Source: Bicyclus anynana
Taxonomy: Eukaryota > Arthropoda > Insecta > Lepidoptera > Nymphalidae
Assembly: GCF_947172395.1 (NCBI RefSeq)
Contig: NC_069110.1
Coordinates: 2,480,001-2,544,000, forward strand
Length of the DNA: 64,000 nt
Reading direction: 5' to 3'
The position numbers and the translations under genes are program-made. The notes under the pieces are model-generated. The model did not search any database, was not told the origin of the DNA, and saw only the letters and a list, made by a program, of their open reading frames with translations. Below are positions 22,129-33,269 of the stretch, piece by piece (position 1 is the stretch's first letter; each line of letters begins with the position of its first letter).

Positions 22129-22246
22129 ATTGATCACGACTCTCTCGCAAAAGTCGTGGTCATGTTGAATCGGTTCAAATGTCACTACGCCGCCTGGTGG
22201 CGGCCGGACCTGTTCTTCTTCTTGACTGCCTATTTTCGGCAGCGAC
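22129..22246 (-). CDS. Sh: Shaker (Kv1) potassium channel, internal coding exon at the start of the T1 domain
   Basis: Shaker encodes the alpha subunit of a voltage-gated K+ channel of excitable membranes. Read on the minus strand, a pyrimidine-rich tract ends in TTTTGTTTTAG and the exon opens at 22246; it closes at 22129 before GTAAGTACAC, a perfect donor. The 118 nt hold one base completing a split codon and then 39 open codons; another of the three frames hits a stop. The peptide starts SLPKIGSQEEEQ, passes a PPPGG linker and ends FEPIQHDHDFCERVVIN. From memory, Drosophila Shaker has SLPKLSSQDEE and FEPIPHDHDFCERVVIN at this place, with an exon border after VIN. The exon therefore ends at the first strand of the tetramerisation domain. 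No ATG lies in frame here, so the start codon must be in an upstream (higher-coordinate) exon. The following T1, S1-S6 and pore exons are not in the window. Identification is strong, but rests on recognition rather than alignment. Confidence 0.93.
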
Positions 22247-22390
22247 CTAAAACAAAAAGAAACAGTATTAAATCAAAAAGAAGAAAGGAAGAAAGATTTA
22301 AAACAAAAAACATAGTATGAAAACAAATACGAGTAGAAGAACGATAAAGAACGAATAACAAACGAAACAATACACGCATAACTATAAAAT
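22247..22390 (-). promoter_or_regulatory. acceptor site and extended polypyrimidine tract of the Shaker exon
   Basis: On the minus strand about 120 nt upstream of the exon are strongly pyrimidine-biased (plus strand rich in GAAAGGAAGAAAG and AAAACAAAAAG), ending TTTTGTTTTAG at 22247. The T-rich stretch nearest the AG is what a strong insect 3' splice site looks like. A plausible branch region (TTTAATACTG) lies about 25-30 nt from the AG. Confidence 0.7.
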
Positions 22391-22809
22391 CCCCGCCCAA
22401 AAGTAAGCGTATCTATAGCCTGTGTTATGGGGTACAAAAATAGCTGATTTTACCATATACATTCATATATTACATATAAATACTTATAGTTAATATAAAT
22501 TAAAGGTATAAAAAAACACCTCTCAGCGTATAGCGCCAGCGCCTGTTTGTGATTTGAAAACCTTCAAATGGGTAATACTATCGGGGTCAAGTAAAAATCT
22601 TTTTAACAATAATGAAGCAATTAATGGTAATGCCTTTATATACATTTTTGGGCATATACTAAAGTGGACTCAAACATTACTGAATTTCCTGGACTGTAAA
22701 CTCTGCAAACTACTGACATCATACCGGGTGCATCACCCCCGTTCATCTATAATGAGGTGGTACCTCCCACACAAGTGTGAAGATGAGAAAGACGTGACTT
22801 CTTGAACGC

Positions 22810-22962
22810 CAATAATCTCCATAATCGAAGGTTGCCTGGAAGAAATCGCTACTTAGCGATAAGGCCGCCTTTTGTATGCTGATCTCTTCCTAATTTGTTT
22901 TTTATTTCACTTGTTTTTGTCTTTGTGGTGTGCAAATAAAGTATATTTATCTTTATCTTATA
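22810..22962 (+). mobile_element. probable LINE 3' UTR next to the Shaker exon
   Basis: GGTTGCCTGGAAGAAATCGC, then TTAGCGATAAGGCCGCC and GTGCAAATAAAGTATATTT with a TATCTTTATCTTA end. The GCCTGGAAGAGATCGCT / GCGATAAGGCCGCC signature is common at lepidopteran LINE 3' ends. It lies about 560 bp upstream of the Shaker exon in transcription order. Confidence 0.5.
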
Positions 22963-23308
22963 ATCGTGAGGTGTGCAACCTCAGAGGTCAATTTTTCTGG
23001 AGGAGAATCGTCTGTCGTCAAAAAAGGCATTAAGTTTAGCATAGGCAATATGCTTTAATTTGAATAAAAGCTCCGCAAAACTTCATTTAATAACAGACAC
23101 ATTGCAATTTTTTACATCAAATTATTAAATGTTTAAAAACATTTTATTTTAGGTCATAACGCCACTTCGACTGCACTCGTTGACAACTCAAAAGCAATAG
23201 TGATACACGTGACCCATATTCGTGGGATTTCAATCGCGGAGTTTGCGATGACAGTCATCTAGTCGTCGGGTTTTACTGTGTCAATGTTGATGTTTTTTTA
23301 CTATCACA

Positions 23309-23352
23309 CTAATATTATAAAGCCGAAAGTTTATGTGTGTGCGTGTGTGTAG
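23309..23352 (+). mobile_element. Helitron 5'-end fragment
   Basis: CACACTAATATTATAAAGCC, GAAAGTTTATGTGTGTGCG, then a (GT)n tract. Confidence 0.5.
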
Positions 23353-23390
23353 TTTTTTTTTTAAATGTGCATTTTAAGATTTTTTTTAAA

Positions 23391-23600
23391 TTCTTTACAA
23401 GTTAGCCCTTGATTACAGTCTCACCTGATGGTAAGTGATGATGTAATCTAAGATGGAAGCGGGCTAACTTGTTAGGAGGAGGATGAAAATCCACACCCCT
23501 ATCGGTTTCTACACGACATTGTACCGGAATGCTAAATCGCTTGGCGGTATGTCTTTGTCGGTAGGGTGGTAACTAGCCACGGCCGAAGCCTCCCTCCAGT
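23391..23600 (-). mobile_element. SINE-B 3' two thirds, fused to SINE-A
   Basis: ACAAGTTAGCCCTTGATTAC, GATGAAAATCCACACCCC, AAATCGCTTGGCGG and ACTAGCCACGGCCGAAGCC, stopping exactly where SINE-A sequence begins. Confidence 0.8.
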
Positions 23601-23601
23601 T

Positions 23602-23765
23602 GTGAAGGAAAACATTGTGAGGAAACCTGCATACCTGAAATTTTCTCAATTCTCTACGTGTGTGAAGTCTGCCAATACACATTGGTCCAGCGTGGTGGCC
23701 TAACTCCTCTTTCTGATAGGAGACTCGAGCTCAGTAGTGAGCCGAAAGGGTTGATAATGATGAAT
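23602..23765 (+). mobile_element. SINE-A 3' half fused to a SINE-B
   Basis: Starts abruptly at GTGAAGGAAAACATTGTG and runs to GTTGATAATGATGAATTA. It abuts a reversed SINE-B (23391-23600) with no spacer. Confidence 0.75.
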
Positions 23766-24189
23766 TATTTTTAATAGATGTTTATAATCGTGGCAGAGCA
23801 ATCGTCTCAGCTTACTCTCAGACGTTCCAGATGCACTCCAACTCTGTGTTAAATAATAAAAATCTACTGGAAAAGAAACAAAATAGTTCATAGTTTGATA
23901 TAGGACGAACTCGCTCACACCCTGGAGACACATAGGTCACATAGGTTAACTACTGAACCAACCAGGCAATAGGCTACTTGACACTTTTATTAAATGGTCT
24001 TAAATTGATCGTTATCGTTCTAGTATATTAAAAAATATCACATTTTTTGGAACGTGATTAAATGAAATTTTTAATTTTTAAATATTTATTTGACAATACG
24101 AGCCAAAACGCTGTCGGCCTTCATGGTCTATATTTCAACTATTTCATGACGTCACGTTAACTAATTCCAAAAATATTAGTTAATAATTT

Positions 24190-24563
24190 GTATGACGTTT
24201 AGTACATCAAGTAACATTGTCGATTGTCATGGACGACAACGTTATTGACGTTTGGAAAATTTTAAAAATGCTTGATTTTGAAATTAAGTTTTATAAGAAA
24301 TCCTTAACGTTTATCAACTCATATTCGGCCCACTGCTGAGCTCGGGTTAAGCCAATAGTCCACCACGCTGGCCCAATGCGGATTGACAGACTTCACATAC
24401 GCAGAGAATTAAGAAAATTATCTGGTATGCAGATTTCCTCACGATGTTTTCCTATATTTTATATTAATTGATCTCTTTATATTTCGGAACCTTATTCCAT
24501 GTAGATACTATACGAAGGTAATATTGTTTATATTAAAATTTATATGAGTCAACTACCCTATTA
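24190..24563 (+). repeat. repeat R2, copy 2 with nested SINE-A
   Basis: ATGACGTTTAGTACATCAAG, GACGTTTGGAAAATTTTAAA, then SINE-A (24311-24453), then TTATTCCATG and GAGTCAACTACCCTATT. The insertion post-dates the R2 duplication. Confidence 0.65.
24311..24453 (-). mobile_element. SINE-A 3' half nested in repeat R2
   Basis: TATTCGGCCCACTGCTGAGC through TCCTCACGATGTTTTCC; head missing. It interrupts a repeat also present uninterrupted at 5458-5695. Confidence 0.75.
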
Positions 24564-24982
24564 AATTGGTACAATGATTTCGTAACAAATCCTAACACTA
24601 AAATGCACATAATAATAATTTATTTTCTATATAAATAGAATGAAATATGTTACATCCCTATTATACGCTGTCTCGATGACCCTCTCCACTGCGGGTTAGA
24701 GCGTCCATTTCTTGACATAGATCTCTTGTAGAACTTTTCAATATACTTGAGTATTTATGAATTTGAATGACTGTAACGTAGTCTTGGAATATTTACATAA
24801 CGTTGGAAATTTACTGATCTAAGAATTAAAATAAAATATGGTGACATCTTATTAGGTACGTACCACCACCATATTGTACTACGTACACTCGTGTGGTCTC
24901 TACTGGTAACGATATAAAAATTATGAGTGCTTCAATAGTTCAATATTCTGTCTGTCAACAACTGTCCAATCTATTATCTATT

Positions 24983-25175
24983 ATCTATTATTAATATACA
25001 AAGCTGAAGAGTTTGTTCGATTGAACGCGCTAATCTCAGGAACTACTGGTCCGATTTAAAAAATTCTTTCAGTGTTAGATAGCCCATTTATCGAGGAAGG
25101 CTATAGCTTATATATTATCTCCGTTATTTTACGGGAACGGGAACCACGCGGGTAAAACCAAGCGGCGTCAGCTAG
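24983..25175 (+). mobile_element. Lep-Helitron, complete with degraded 5' edge
   Basis: TATTAATATACAAAGCTGAA to AAGCGGCGTCAGCTAG. One GTTTG unit is lost and the core is intact. Confidence 0.85.
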
Positions 25176-25622
25176 TATTATATAAGTGACTAAATTTTTC
25201 AGGTATTTGATACATATTACACGGGTTTTGTAATATGTATCTTTCAATTTGAGTGGAATCTCTATTTGCTTGACCCCAATTCGTTATGCACAAAAAACTT
25301 TGAATTCAAGATCCTGATTCAAACAAGAATAAATAGACTTCTTATAATCGCATTTAAACCTTCTCATCTTCTATCAAATGATTTAAGTCAAAAGCAAGTT
25401 TGTCGAGCATACAAAAATCCTTTTGTGCCCTTAACTTCATCAGTTTTAAAACCATATTAAGATCATGAAATGGCTCAAAATTATTTTGTATGCCGGGAAA
25501 TCGTAATGGCTATAAATCTAGATAGAAATCGAAAATATTGGTGCCCCTAGAAGACATCTCTTTACTCTTGTATCAGGATCTCGATTCAAAGCGATCAAAC
25601 TATATTGCAATTTTTATATTTA

Positions 25623-25945
25623 CAGAAATGAGGAGATCCGCAGAAGAACCAAAGTCACCGACATAGCTCAACGAGTTGCGAAGCTGAAGTGGCAATGGGC
25701 GGGGCACATAGTTCGAAGAGCCGATGGACGTTGGGGTCCCAAAGTGCTGGAATGGCGACCCTGCACTAGTAAGCGCAGTGTTGGCCGACCCCCCACCAGG
25801 TGGACTGACGACATCAAGCGAGTCGCAGGGATTCGCTGGATGCAGGTGGCTCAGTATCGTGATGTTTGGAAGTCCCTACAAAAGGCCTATGTCCTGCAGT
25901 GGACGTCCATTGGCTGATATGATGATGATGATGATGATATTTACT
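25623..25945 (+). mobile_element. LINE-D 3' end, best preserved C-terminus
   Basis: Reads almost cleanly in one frame: RNEEIRRRTKVTDIAQRVA, then LKWQWAGHIVRRADGRWG, GRPPTRWTDDIKRVAGIRW and WKSLQKAYVLQWTSIG, followed by an (ATG)n tail at about 25919-25938. Frame breaks are few. The copy is 5'-truncated to about 320 bp and is the best local reference for the family's 3' end. Confidence 0.88.
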
Positions 25946-26276
25946 CCAATGATCACCTTATAGTACGAGCTACAGTCGTAGCTCTCACGATCATGAGAAA
26001 TGTTAAATTTTTATATCAAGTCTAATATTACTTGCTTTTTATAAGAAAGCATTTCACAATATTAAATTTTAAAAGCTTCTCAACATCCTTTTCGTCATAA
26101 TTCTTTGCTGAGCGGACGCTGCAGTAGCGAAAGGAAATTGTGAGCGAACGTGCCCAGCTTGTCGTATTTGAAGGGCTTTCAACTACTTCCGCCTAGCAAA
26201 GACTATAGATATAAGGCACAATACGCACGGAATATCTTTTATATTATAATATTTTATTTAATACAATTAAATAAAA

Positions 26277-26461
26277 TCTATACTAATATTATAAAGCTGA
26301 AGAGTTTGTTTGTTTGTTTGTTTGAACGCGCTAATCTCAGGTACTACTGGTCCGATTTGAAAAATTCTTTCAGTGTTAGATAGCCCATTTATCGAGGAAG
26401 GCTATAGGCTATATATTATCCCCGTATTCGAACGGGAACCACGCGGAACCAGCGTCAGCTA
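26277..26461 (+). mobile_element. Lep-Helitron, small 3' deletion
   Basis: TCTATACTAATATTATAAAG to GAACCAGCGTCAGCTATT. The hairpin region is shortened and CTAG has become CTAT. Confidence 0.85.
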
Positions 26462-26552
26462 TTGGCGTATAAACTGTGATTTTAATACAACTGTTTTCTC
26501 CAAGGCTTACAGTTATTTACATGATAAAACACGATCGACTTTTTTTATAATT

Positions 26553-26713
26553 ATGTCTGTCTATTTGCCTGAGTTAATCTTTGGAACGTCAGGACCGATT
26601 TTAATGGATTTGCGCTGAAAGCTAGAGGAGGTTATGGAGCAACATAAAGGCTACTTTTTATCCCGAAATTCATAAGTTCTCGTGAAATTTGTAAAAAACG
26701 AACGAGCGTCCGC
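26553..26713 (+). mobile_element. Helitron-like element, second family, 3'-truncated
   Basis: ATGTCTGTCTATTTGCCTG, GGAGGTTATGGAGCAACATA, GGCTACTTTTTATCCCG and ACGAGCGTCCGCC; lacks the CTAG end. Confidence 0.55.
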
Positions 26714-26995
26714 CTTGACCGCCTTGTAAGTCTGTTTGTCTGTGTCAATATCCTTTATCTCAGGAACGCGTCGAACTATCGAAATGAAATGAAATCCATA
26801 TACCCATCTATCTTGGAGCTGTAAAAATAACAAACTTCTAAGTTCACGTAAAAAAGACCGTATGTGCAGCGAAATAAGTAAGCACGTATATTTCGATGTT
26901 TTGAAGGGAATTAAAATTTATAAGGTACTTACCGTTGATCTAGAAGTGTGAAATTTAGCGAGTAATACCATTATATACTACCAGGGACAAATTAC
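26714..26995. repeat. probable repeat of unknown class
   Basis: GTCTGTTTGTCTGTGTCAAT, ATCCTTTATCTCAGGAACGC and GGTACTTACCGTTGATCTAG, GTGTGAAATTTAG. I recall these phrases as recurrent in lepidopteran introns, but there is no second copy here to prove it. A donor-like minus-strand AACG|GTAAGT at 26931-26925 belongs to this repeat. Confidence 0.35.
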
Positions 26996-27043
26996 AAGCG
27001 CTGGCAACAACTACCTAATTATGGTACAGGCCTGCCTGCCTAA

Positions 27044-27377
27044 GGCTGTCTGTCTACTAGAACGGAGCGATGGAGTATAGCGGAGAAACGGACTAATTCG
27101 GAGCGTACTGTGTCTGTCCACCGGAGCGAAGTGAGGTTGCGGAGCGGAGTTGCAGACTATGTCAAATAAATAAATGTTAAATTTTATTTATTAAATCCCG
27201 CTATGTTTCCCTACTCCGGTTCCCCGCTCCGCTTACCACTTTTAATATGAATTTTTAAACTAGCTCAAAAGTCCCTGCCCACTTAAGAGAAGCGGAGATT
27301 TTGTGCAATCCTATTGGTTAATACTTCTCCGTTTCTCGGCTCCGCAGCCTCGCTCCGTTTCGGTGGATTGGCAGCCA
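27044..27377. mobile_element. MITE, 334 bp, TAA target duplication (PIF/Harbinger-like)
   Basis: Left GGCTGTCTGTCTACTAGAAC, GGAGCGATGGAG. The right end reversed is TGGCTGCCAATCCACCGAAA, CGGAGCGAGG. Repeated CGGAG motifs lie in both arms with an AT-rich centre. TAA lies at 27041-27043 and 27378-27380. A 3-bp TWA duplication is the hallmark of PIF/Harbinger, but it is short enough to occur by chance. Confidence 0.72.
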
Positions 27378-29064
27378 TAAGTAGGTATGAATAGTTGCAA
27401 ACTTCTAGGATTTTTGACGTGACATTCCCATTATAACTTTTACAAATTGGTTTTGACGTGGTCGCATACGGAATGCTTTCATAGTAGCTAGTCCATTCAA
27501 AAGTTACATTGAAACCTAACATTGCACTTGATCCGGAAAATTGGATTTGAGCTTCCCTAGGCACCCCTGAATAAAACAAAAAAAAACTGTTGGGAAGCTT
27601 TTCGACTAATTAATGTAAGAAAAATCGATGGGTAGAGAAGCTACAAATCTAACATCCAAAAACAGGTAATATAGCATACTGAATAGGTCAAATAATTTGT
27701 TTAATGAGGAGTGAGCCACAATTTTGAGGCTGTGTAATTAAGTAACTAAGTAAACCAGGTAACTAGCCGCGGTAAAAATATGATTCAGAGAAATACAACC
27801 TACTTGTTCATTTACTAAACTGACGCATAATGGTTGATAAACTACCTATTTTTTTGTATCCCAAGCATTGCGCGCTATAACATTTAATATACAAATTAAT
27901 CTGTTTTCCAATATCTTCGTTTCAATGAAAATTAAAAAGCCCTTAAGATACGTTTAAGAGGAGCCTTTAGACTCGAGTGTTAGGATCAGCATGTCGTCCA
28001 CTTGAAACACTTCACTGGGCAGATTATAAGAATTCACTAAATAGGCACGATTGATAGAAAGAACTCGTGCCGGGAAAATGGAATCGTAAAGAAACTTTTG
28101 TCCTTTTATGTTTGTGTCAATGGTAAACATTATAAAGAGCTTCCCGAAAAGAACATTTTCATCCTATTGTATTGTCCGAACAAAGTTATGGAGGCGTATT
28201 ATGAAAGTACTTGGTGTGTAACGAGGAGACCGAGTTTGTTTGCGAGTTGAGACGAGCCAATACTAACTTTCTGTGCGGACGATTACAAAATCTATTCAAA
28301 AGATGTAAGCAGGCGTAACGGCGACCCTTTTTCGAAAATGGCCAAAATATAAGCTGTTTACAATTCGCTTTTCCAGGTAATAATCGAAAAGTTTCTAACA
28401 ATGGTTTACTCGAACAAAATTGAGCGAGTATAACGTATGCAGAAGAGTTATAAACTCCTACACTTACAAAAGTCGTATATCAGCTCCAATTTCCCCAGAG
28501 CTCCATTATTTTTTGTAAAAATGTGTATTTTGAGAACCTGTCATAGCCAGACCTTCGTTATATAAAAAAAGAGACTAGGATTTTTAGAAGGATAATAAAA
28601 GGATTTTCAAGAGAACTTATGATAGACTCTAGCGAAAAATGGCCACGATTTGAAATTTTAAAAAATTACGTTTAATACTAAAACTCTCTCTGAAATCTGC
28701 CTCACCCTAATCTAAAATCTCTGTTAAAACTACGAGTATATGATCAGGATTAAGATCATACAAATTGAGTTTATAGTATCGATGATTCATTGTGTTAAAA
28801 TTACACGTGTGTGTAATACGATTTAAAATTTATAGTTGTGTGTAGTATAAGAACACAAGATATATTTATTGGTGTTCGATGTGTGAGTTTGTCTCACCAC
28901 CTCAGAAAACGCCATACAATTTTGAGTGCGGTAAATCATTAGAAGGTCTGAGGCGTAAGAGCATCATGAAGCGATGGTCTGGCTATCACAATCCTATCCC
29001 AGTCCACACAAACTTTTGAAATTTCTTTTTGTTACATTTCGGACTGCGGTCGCGTAGATAAATG
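27378..29064. other. non-coding, nothing recognised
   Basis: About 1.7 kb without a repeat family I know. A 71-codon minus frame at 28186-28401 has no signature. Confidence 0.45.
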
Positions 29065-29081
29065 ATGACTTTCTTTTTAAA

Positions 29082-29131
29082 CTAGATGTCGATGTCGAAG
29101 AAAGTCATCCATTACTTTCTTCGACATCTAG
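29082..29131. repeat. hairpin with a 6-nt tandem insertion in one arm
   Basis: CTAGATGTCGATGTCGAAG, AAAGT versus reversed CTAGATGTCGAAGAAAGT. The left arm has GATGTCG doubled. GATGACTTTCTT at 29065-29076 is also the reverse of 29098-29109. Confidence 0.6.
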
Positions 29132-29369
29132 GAAACAAAATCTACAATGTACATGTCAGCTAATCTTACTTCTGATCTCTCTTCTACACAACATCAATTA
29201 AATTGGGATGCAAAGTGAGCCCCTTATTTATAGTAAAACTTGTACTAGCTTTAATAATAAGATAATCTTTGAAATTGTAAAAAAATCATCAAAATATATT
29301 CGGTAATTTAGAATCTAAATATGATCTCTCTTTCACAAATGCGAAGCAATCTGATCAGCGAGTAACATA

Positions 29370-29415
29370 GGCTATATTCTTTCCCCGTATTTTCACGGGA
29401 ACGGGAACTAAGCAT
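29370..29415 (+). mobile_element. Helitron 3'-half fragment
   Basis: GGCTATATTCTTTCCCCGTA, TTTTCACGGGAACGGGAAC. Confidence 0.5.
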
Positions 29416-30012
29416 CTATAAAATCATCGTATATTTCATCAATCGTCATATATTTTGCGAACATCTCTTTTATAGGGTCGCACTATACTCGTATCTATCG
29501 AGCGTGATACTATTATACAATTCATACTACGACTCGCACTTGGCCGATTTTGGAGTGGCTATAATCAACTTTTTTGAAAATCTGCGCCTGTCAAAGTACG
29601 TTCAATATTAACGATAAACAAAATAATTTAGCAAGAAAGTCACTCAGTAAAAATAAAAGCACTCAGATATCCTAATAAAAGTGCTATAAATACGTACGCC
29701 AAGACACACCGATTTTCTCCGGTTTAAACTTGAACTCTAAATACTTTGTGGAGCGTCTTAAAATATAATACACTGGGAGTGTTTTATAATTTGTTTAGGT
29801 GTTGTAAACGTTCTATTGGCAATGGTGCCAATTCGGTTGAACACAAATCCTGAACTAAACTAGATAGAAGTAGTGTTACCAATTTTAATAGTGTAATCGA
29901 TGTTCTATTCGATGATGAACATTTTGCTTTGGTTGTAGTAGTGAGGAAGTCAAGCGTCATTGTGTAAAATCCGAGAAGCGTCGGCAATGCAAAGAAATAT
30001 TTTTAAATTACC

Positions 30013-30239
30013 ATTTTTTTTTTTCATTTTTAACAAGTTAGCCCTTGATTACAATCTCACCTGATGGTAAGAGATGATGCGATCTAAGATGGAGGCGGGC
30101 TAACTTATTAGGAGGAGGATGAAAATCCACACCCCTTTCGGTTTTTACACGACGTCGTACTGGAAATCTAAATCGCTTGGCGGTACATCTTTGTCGGTAG
30201 GGTGGTAACTAGCCACGGCCAAAGCCTCCCACCAGCCAG
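30013..30239 (-). mobile_element. SINE-B 3' two thirds
   Basis: T-rich tail, ACAAGTTAGCCCTTGATTAC, GATGAAAATCCACACCCC, AAATCGCTTGGCGGTAC and CCTCCCACCAGCCAG; head missing. Confidence 0.82.
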
Positions 30240-30317
30240 TAAATCTGCCTGTAAGTGCTTGATATCTTCTCTATGAAAGCAAAATCCTCATCGTAAACTA
30301 GAATATCTATAATAAGC

Positions 30318-30364
30318 TGTCTAAGATGTCTTGTAAAGACTCACTTTACAAGACATCTTAGACA
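30318..30364. repeat. perfect 21-bp inverted repeat, 5-nt loop
   Basis: TGTCTAAGATGTCTTGTAAA, G - actca - exact reverse. It stands alone in AT-rich sequence, with SINE-B 80 bp away. Confidence 0.75.
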
Positions 30365-30888
30365 TATACACGTTCCAAGCCTCGGAGAACACGGTAATCT
30401 ATCTCAATCATCACTATTAACATCTAATATTGATAGTTACAAAATCAAACGTTATATTCAGAGAATCAGCGTGGTGGGCCTAAGCTGCAAATATTCTCTT
30501 CTTTAAAATGGGAGGTCTGGACCGGTAATGCCTTATAAAGTGGTTATCAAAAACCTTTAAAACATCAACAAAAGGGCAAATTGTTGAACGGTAAGCGCTT
30601 GTTTTTTCCGACTCGACATGTTTGCATTTCTCGTTTCATTTTTGCTTTTAGAACTCGATTACCCCAGTCAAAAGAGAGTTGATGGGAAGCTTTTAGTCGA
30701 ACCTTTTGACACGGATCTGTTGCATTACACTTTGATGTAGTTCATTCACCAACAACCATGTATCGCTACGAAGTACGTTGTTTTTTATACATTTGTTTTG
30801 TTTTTCACGACGTTACTGCGCGTTATAATTTAAACCCACTTCATTGTTCTCGTTATTTAAATTTTAGGAAAGCTACTATTATATTATA

Positions 30889-31016
30889 ACTAGCTGACTT
30901 ATAATATATAGCCTTCCTCGATAAATGGGCTGTCTAACACTGAAAAATTTTTCAAATAAGACCAGTAGATACTGAGATTAGCGCGTTCAAGCAAACAAAG
31001 AAAATCTTCAACTTTA
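30889..31016 (-). mobile_element. Lep-Helitron with internal deletion, reversed
   Basis: ACTAGCTGA joins directly to CTTATAATATATAGCC, so about 60 bp around the hairpin is missing. The rest runs to AATCTTCAACTTTATG. Confidence 0.78.
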
Positions 31017-32780
31017 TGTGTGTATTATTTTATGTATTTATATTCTGTGTGGTATTATGACAGTCATGCTTGAACGGATGTTACGAATGGCTCATTACGT
31101 CAGTGGCGCATTAACATATTTCCATTTGACATCATCTGATAAATGTAGGTTCCGGTTAAAAGAAAATACAAAAAGCAGCTGTTCCCGTCTCACATGTAAA
31201 ATTCATTTGGATCTAGAAGCATTTTAAACATTGATTTCTTATGAATTTCATATCCTAACATCACTATAGATCATTCTATTGATTAACGGCGTTTACTCGA
31301 ATGCAGGTTATAGAATAAAAGTTTGGGAGCTTAAAGCTGTTCCAGGTGGCTTTAGTAATAGCAAGTAAATTTTAAATTGTAATACTTGAGTAACACACAA
31401 AGTTAAAAAAGCCTCCTGTATAATTGTGTTTTTTAAGATTTTAAGTAAGGCGTGCCGTGAACTGGAAAATTCTGAGGTCCGATGAACTGCTTCACTAATG
31501 AATTCAGTTGAAGCAAGGACAAGGGCTCTTGAGCAAAGGACGCTCCCGAATCTTTTCATCATCGGGATCATTCACTTACTTGTAGTACGTAGATCTGGCA
31601 AAATACCGCCCCATTAGAATTTGCAGCGTTTTGCACTCTCAAGATGTCCCGTCACATAGAAGAATTTATGGCTCTTTATGATCCTTGAGCCGTATCAATA
31701 GCCAATCAATACAGTTTAAGACTGCCTCCGGTTATGTATGGGGCAAAGGAGCACGATCCTCTGTCTCCATGGCGAGTCGCGGCTGCCGATGACCGGATCT
31801 GGATACGCCAGGGTATCTTACAAGGTGATTGATTGAGTCCATTAAAGTTTTGTTTGGCTAAAAAAGTGGTCCAAAAAAATTAGGCACTAGCCAAAGTTTT
31901 GCGAAGATTTGCAAATATTAATCCTTAATAAGTGTACTTAATTAAGGAGTTATCAGAATTTGCAGCGCACTCCGCGACAGTGCAACTTACTTTGATAATA
32001 ATATACAAATTTCTTCTTTCTAAAACTCAAAAAATAGTGACAATACATAAAATCACTCAACCTGTTTAATCAACTGTAATGCCTTACATCACACGTCAAC
32101 AAAATATAACAAATACCTAAAAGCTATATATTCAAAGTAGTTTTTGATCTAAAGAAGATATGTAGTAATATCACTAAAAACATTCACGTCATTAAGTCCA
32201 TCCATTCTAAATGTTTTCAGTAGTTCAACCGAATATAGCTAGCTGCCTGTAGTTCAAATTCTGACAGTTGAAGGTCGTTTAATGCAGCTTTATACCATAG
32301 GCGAAGTTACATTTGCTGCCGTAGCTTTATGCCTGTTAAAACAGAATACTTAATTTGATGGCTAAATGTGTGAAGGTGAAACTGAAACGTGTATACCCGC
32401 TACCAACCATGAATTCTTAACGCGATCTTAATGTATACACTTATTGTATACATTTGAAGCACTTAGCATTTCAGAAATTGTTGTTGTAAGGTTTGCATTT
32501 CGCGAAGGTCTTTTGCGATATGGTAATTTTATTTAAATTAATTTTTAACTGCCCCTTATCTATTTCACACAATGTTTGTGTATTGTCTATTACTTCTGGC
32601 CTTTGTAATTAGCCTTGTGACTTTGGATTGCCAGGTCCTGGGTTTCAGCTGTTTTTTTTTCGTGCCCCCATTCTTCGAAGGGTATAAAGGTGTCGGTGCC
32701 GGTCATTATCATTAATATCTGATAGCGATCCTTGCCTAAATCCATCCTCTATCCTGAGCCCGCCTAATGTAATATATTGG
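31017..32780. other. non-coding, nothing recognised
   Basis: A GC-richer patch at 31720-31830 (TCTGTCTCCATGGCGAGTCG) may be an old repeat. Otherwise featureless. Confidence 0.4.
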
Positions 32781-33066
32781 AACTGATTCCGGAGGTTGTT
32801 CGAATCCGGTCCGGGGATGCACCTCCAAATTTTTCAGTTGTGTGCATTTTAAGAAATTAGATATCACGTGTCTCAAACGGGGAAGAAAAAACATTGTGAG
32901 TACCTGCATACGAGAGAATTTTCTTAATTCTCTGCGTGTGTGAAGTCTGCCAATCCGCATTGGGCCAGCGTCGTGGACTATTGGCCTAGCCTCTCTTATT
33001 CTGAGAGGAGACTCGAGCTCAGCAGTGAGCCGAACATAGGTTGATAACGATGAAAATGATGGTGAT
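32781..33066 (+). mobile_element. SINE-A, head truncated
   Basis: Begins at GATTCCGGAGGTTGTTCGAA (B box), then the full body and a tail ending TTGATAACGATGAAAATGAT. A long minus-strand open frame across it is a by-product. Confidence 0.82.
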
Positions 33067-33269
33067 ACAATTTGTGCAAAATGGAAATTTCCTTCCGCAA
33101 CACAGGCTTGCAATGAGTCCTCAGGGTAGGCATTTTTGCATCTACGAAGTGCTCGCCACTGATTAGAACAGGCTCTTATCTCTATAATATATCCTCTACC
33201 ATAGCGAGGAAGGTTCAATGGTAGTAGTTAATTTTGGAATGGAATATTATTTGGACGTAATTTTGTTTT

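Noticed and set aside
26925..26935. Minus-strand donor AACG|GTAAGT as another Shaker 5' exon
   Set aside because: It lies in sequence I recall as a dispersed lepidopteran repeat, and no plausible coding frame precedes it.
32736..33218. 160-codon minus-strand open frame
   Set aside because: It runs across a SINE-A copy; the same reading appears in other copies and has no protein homology that I know.
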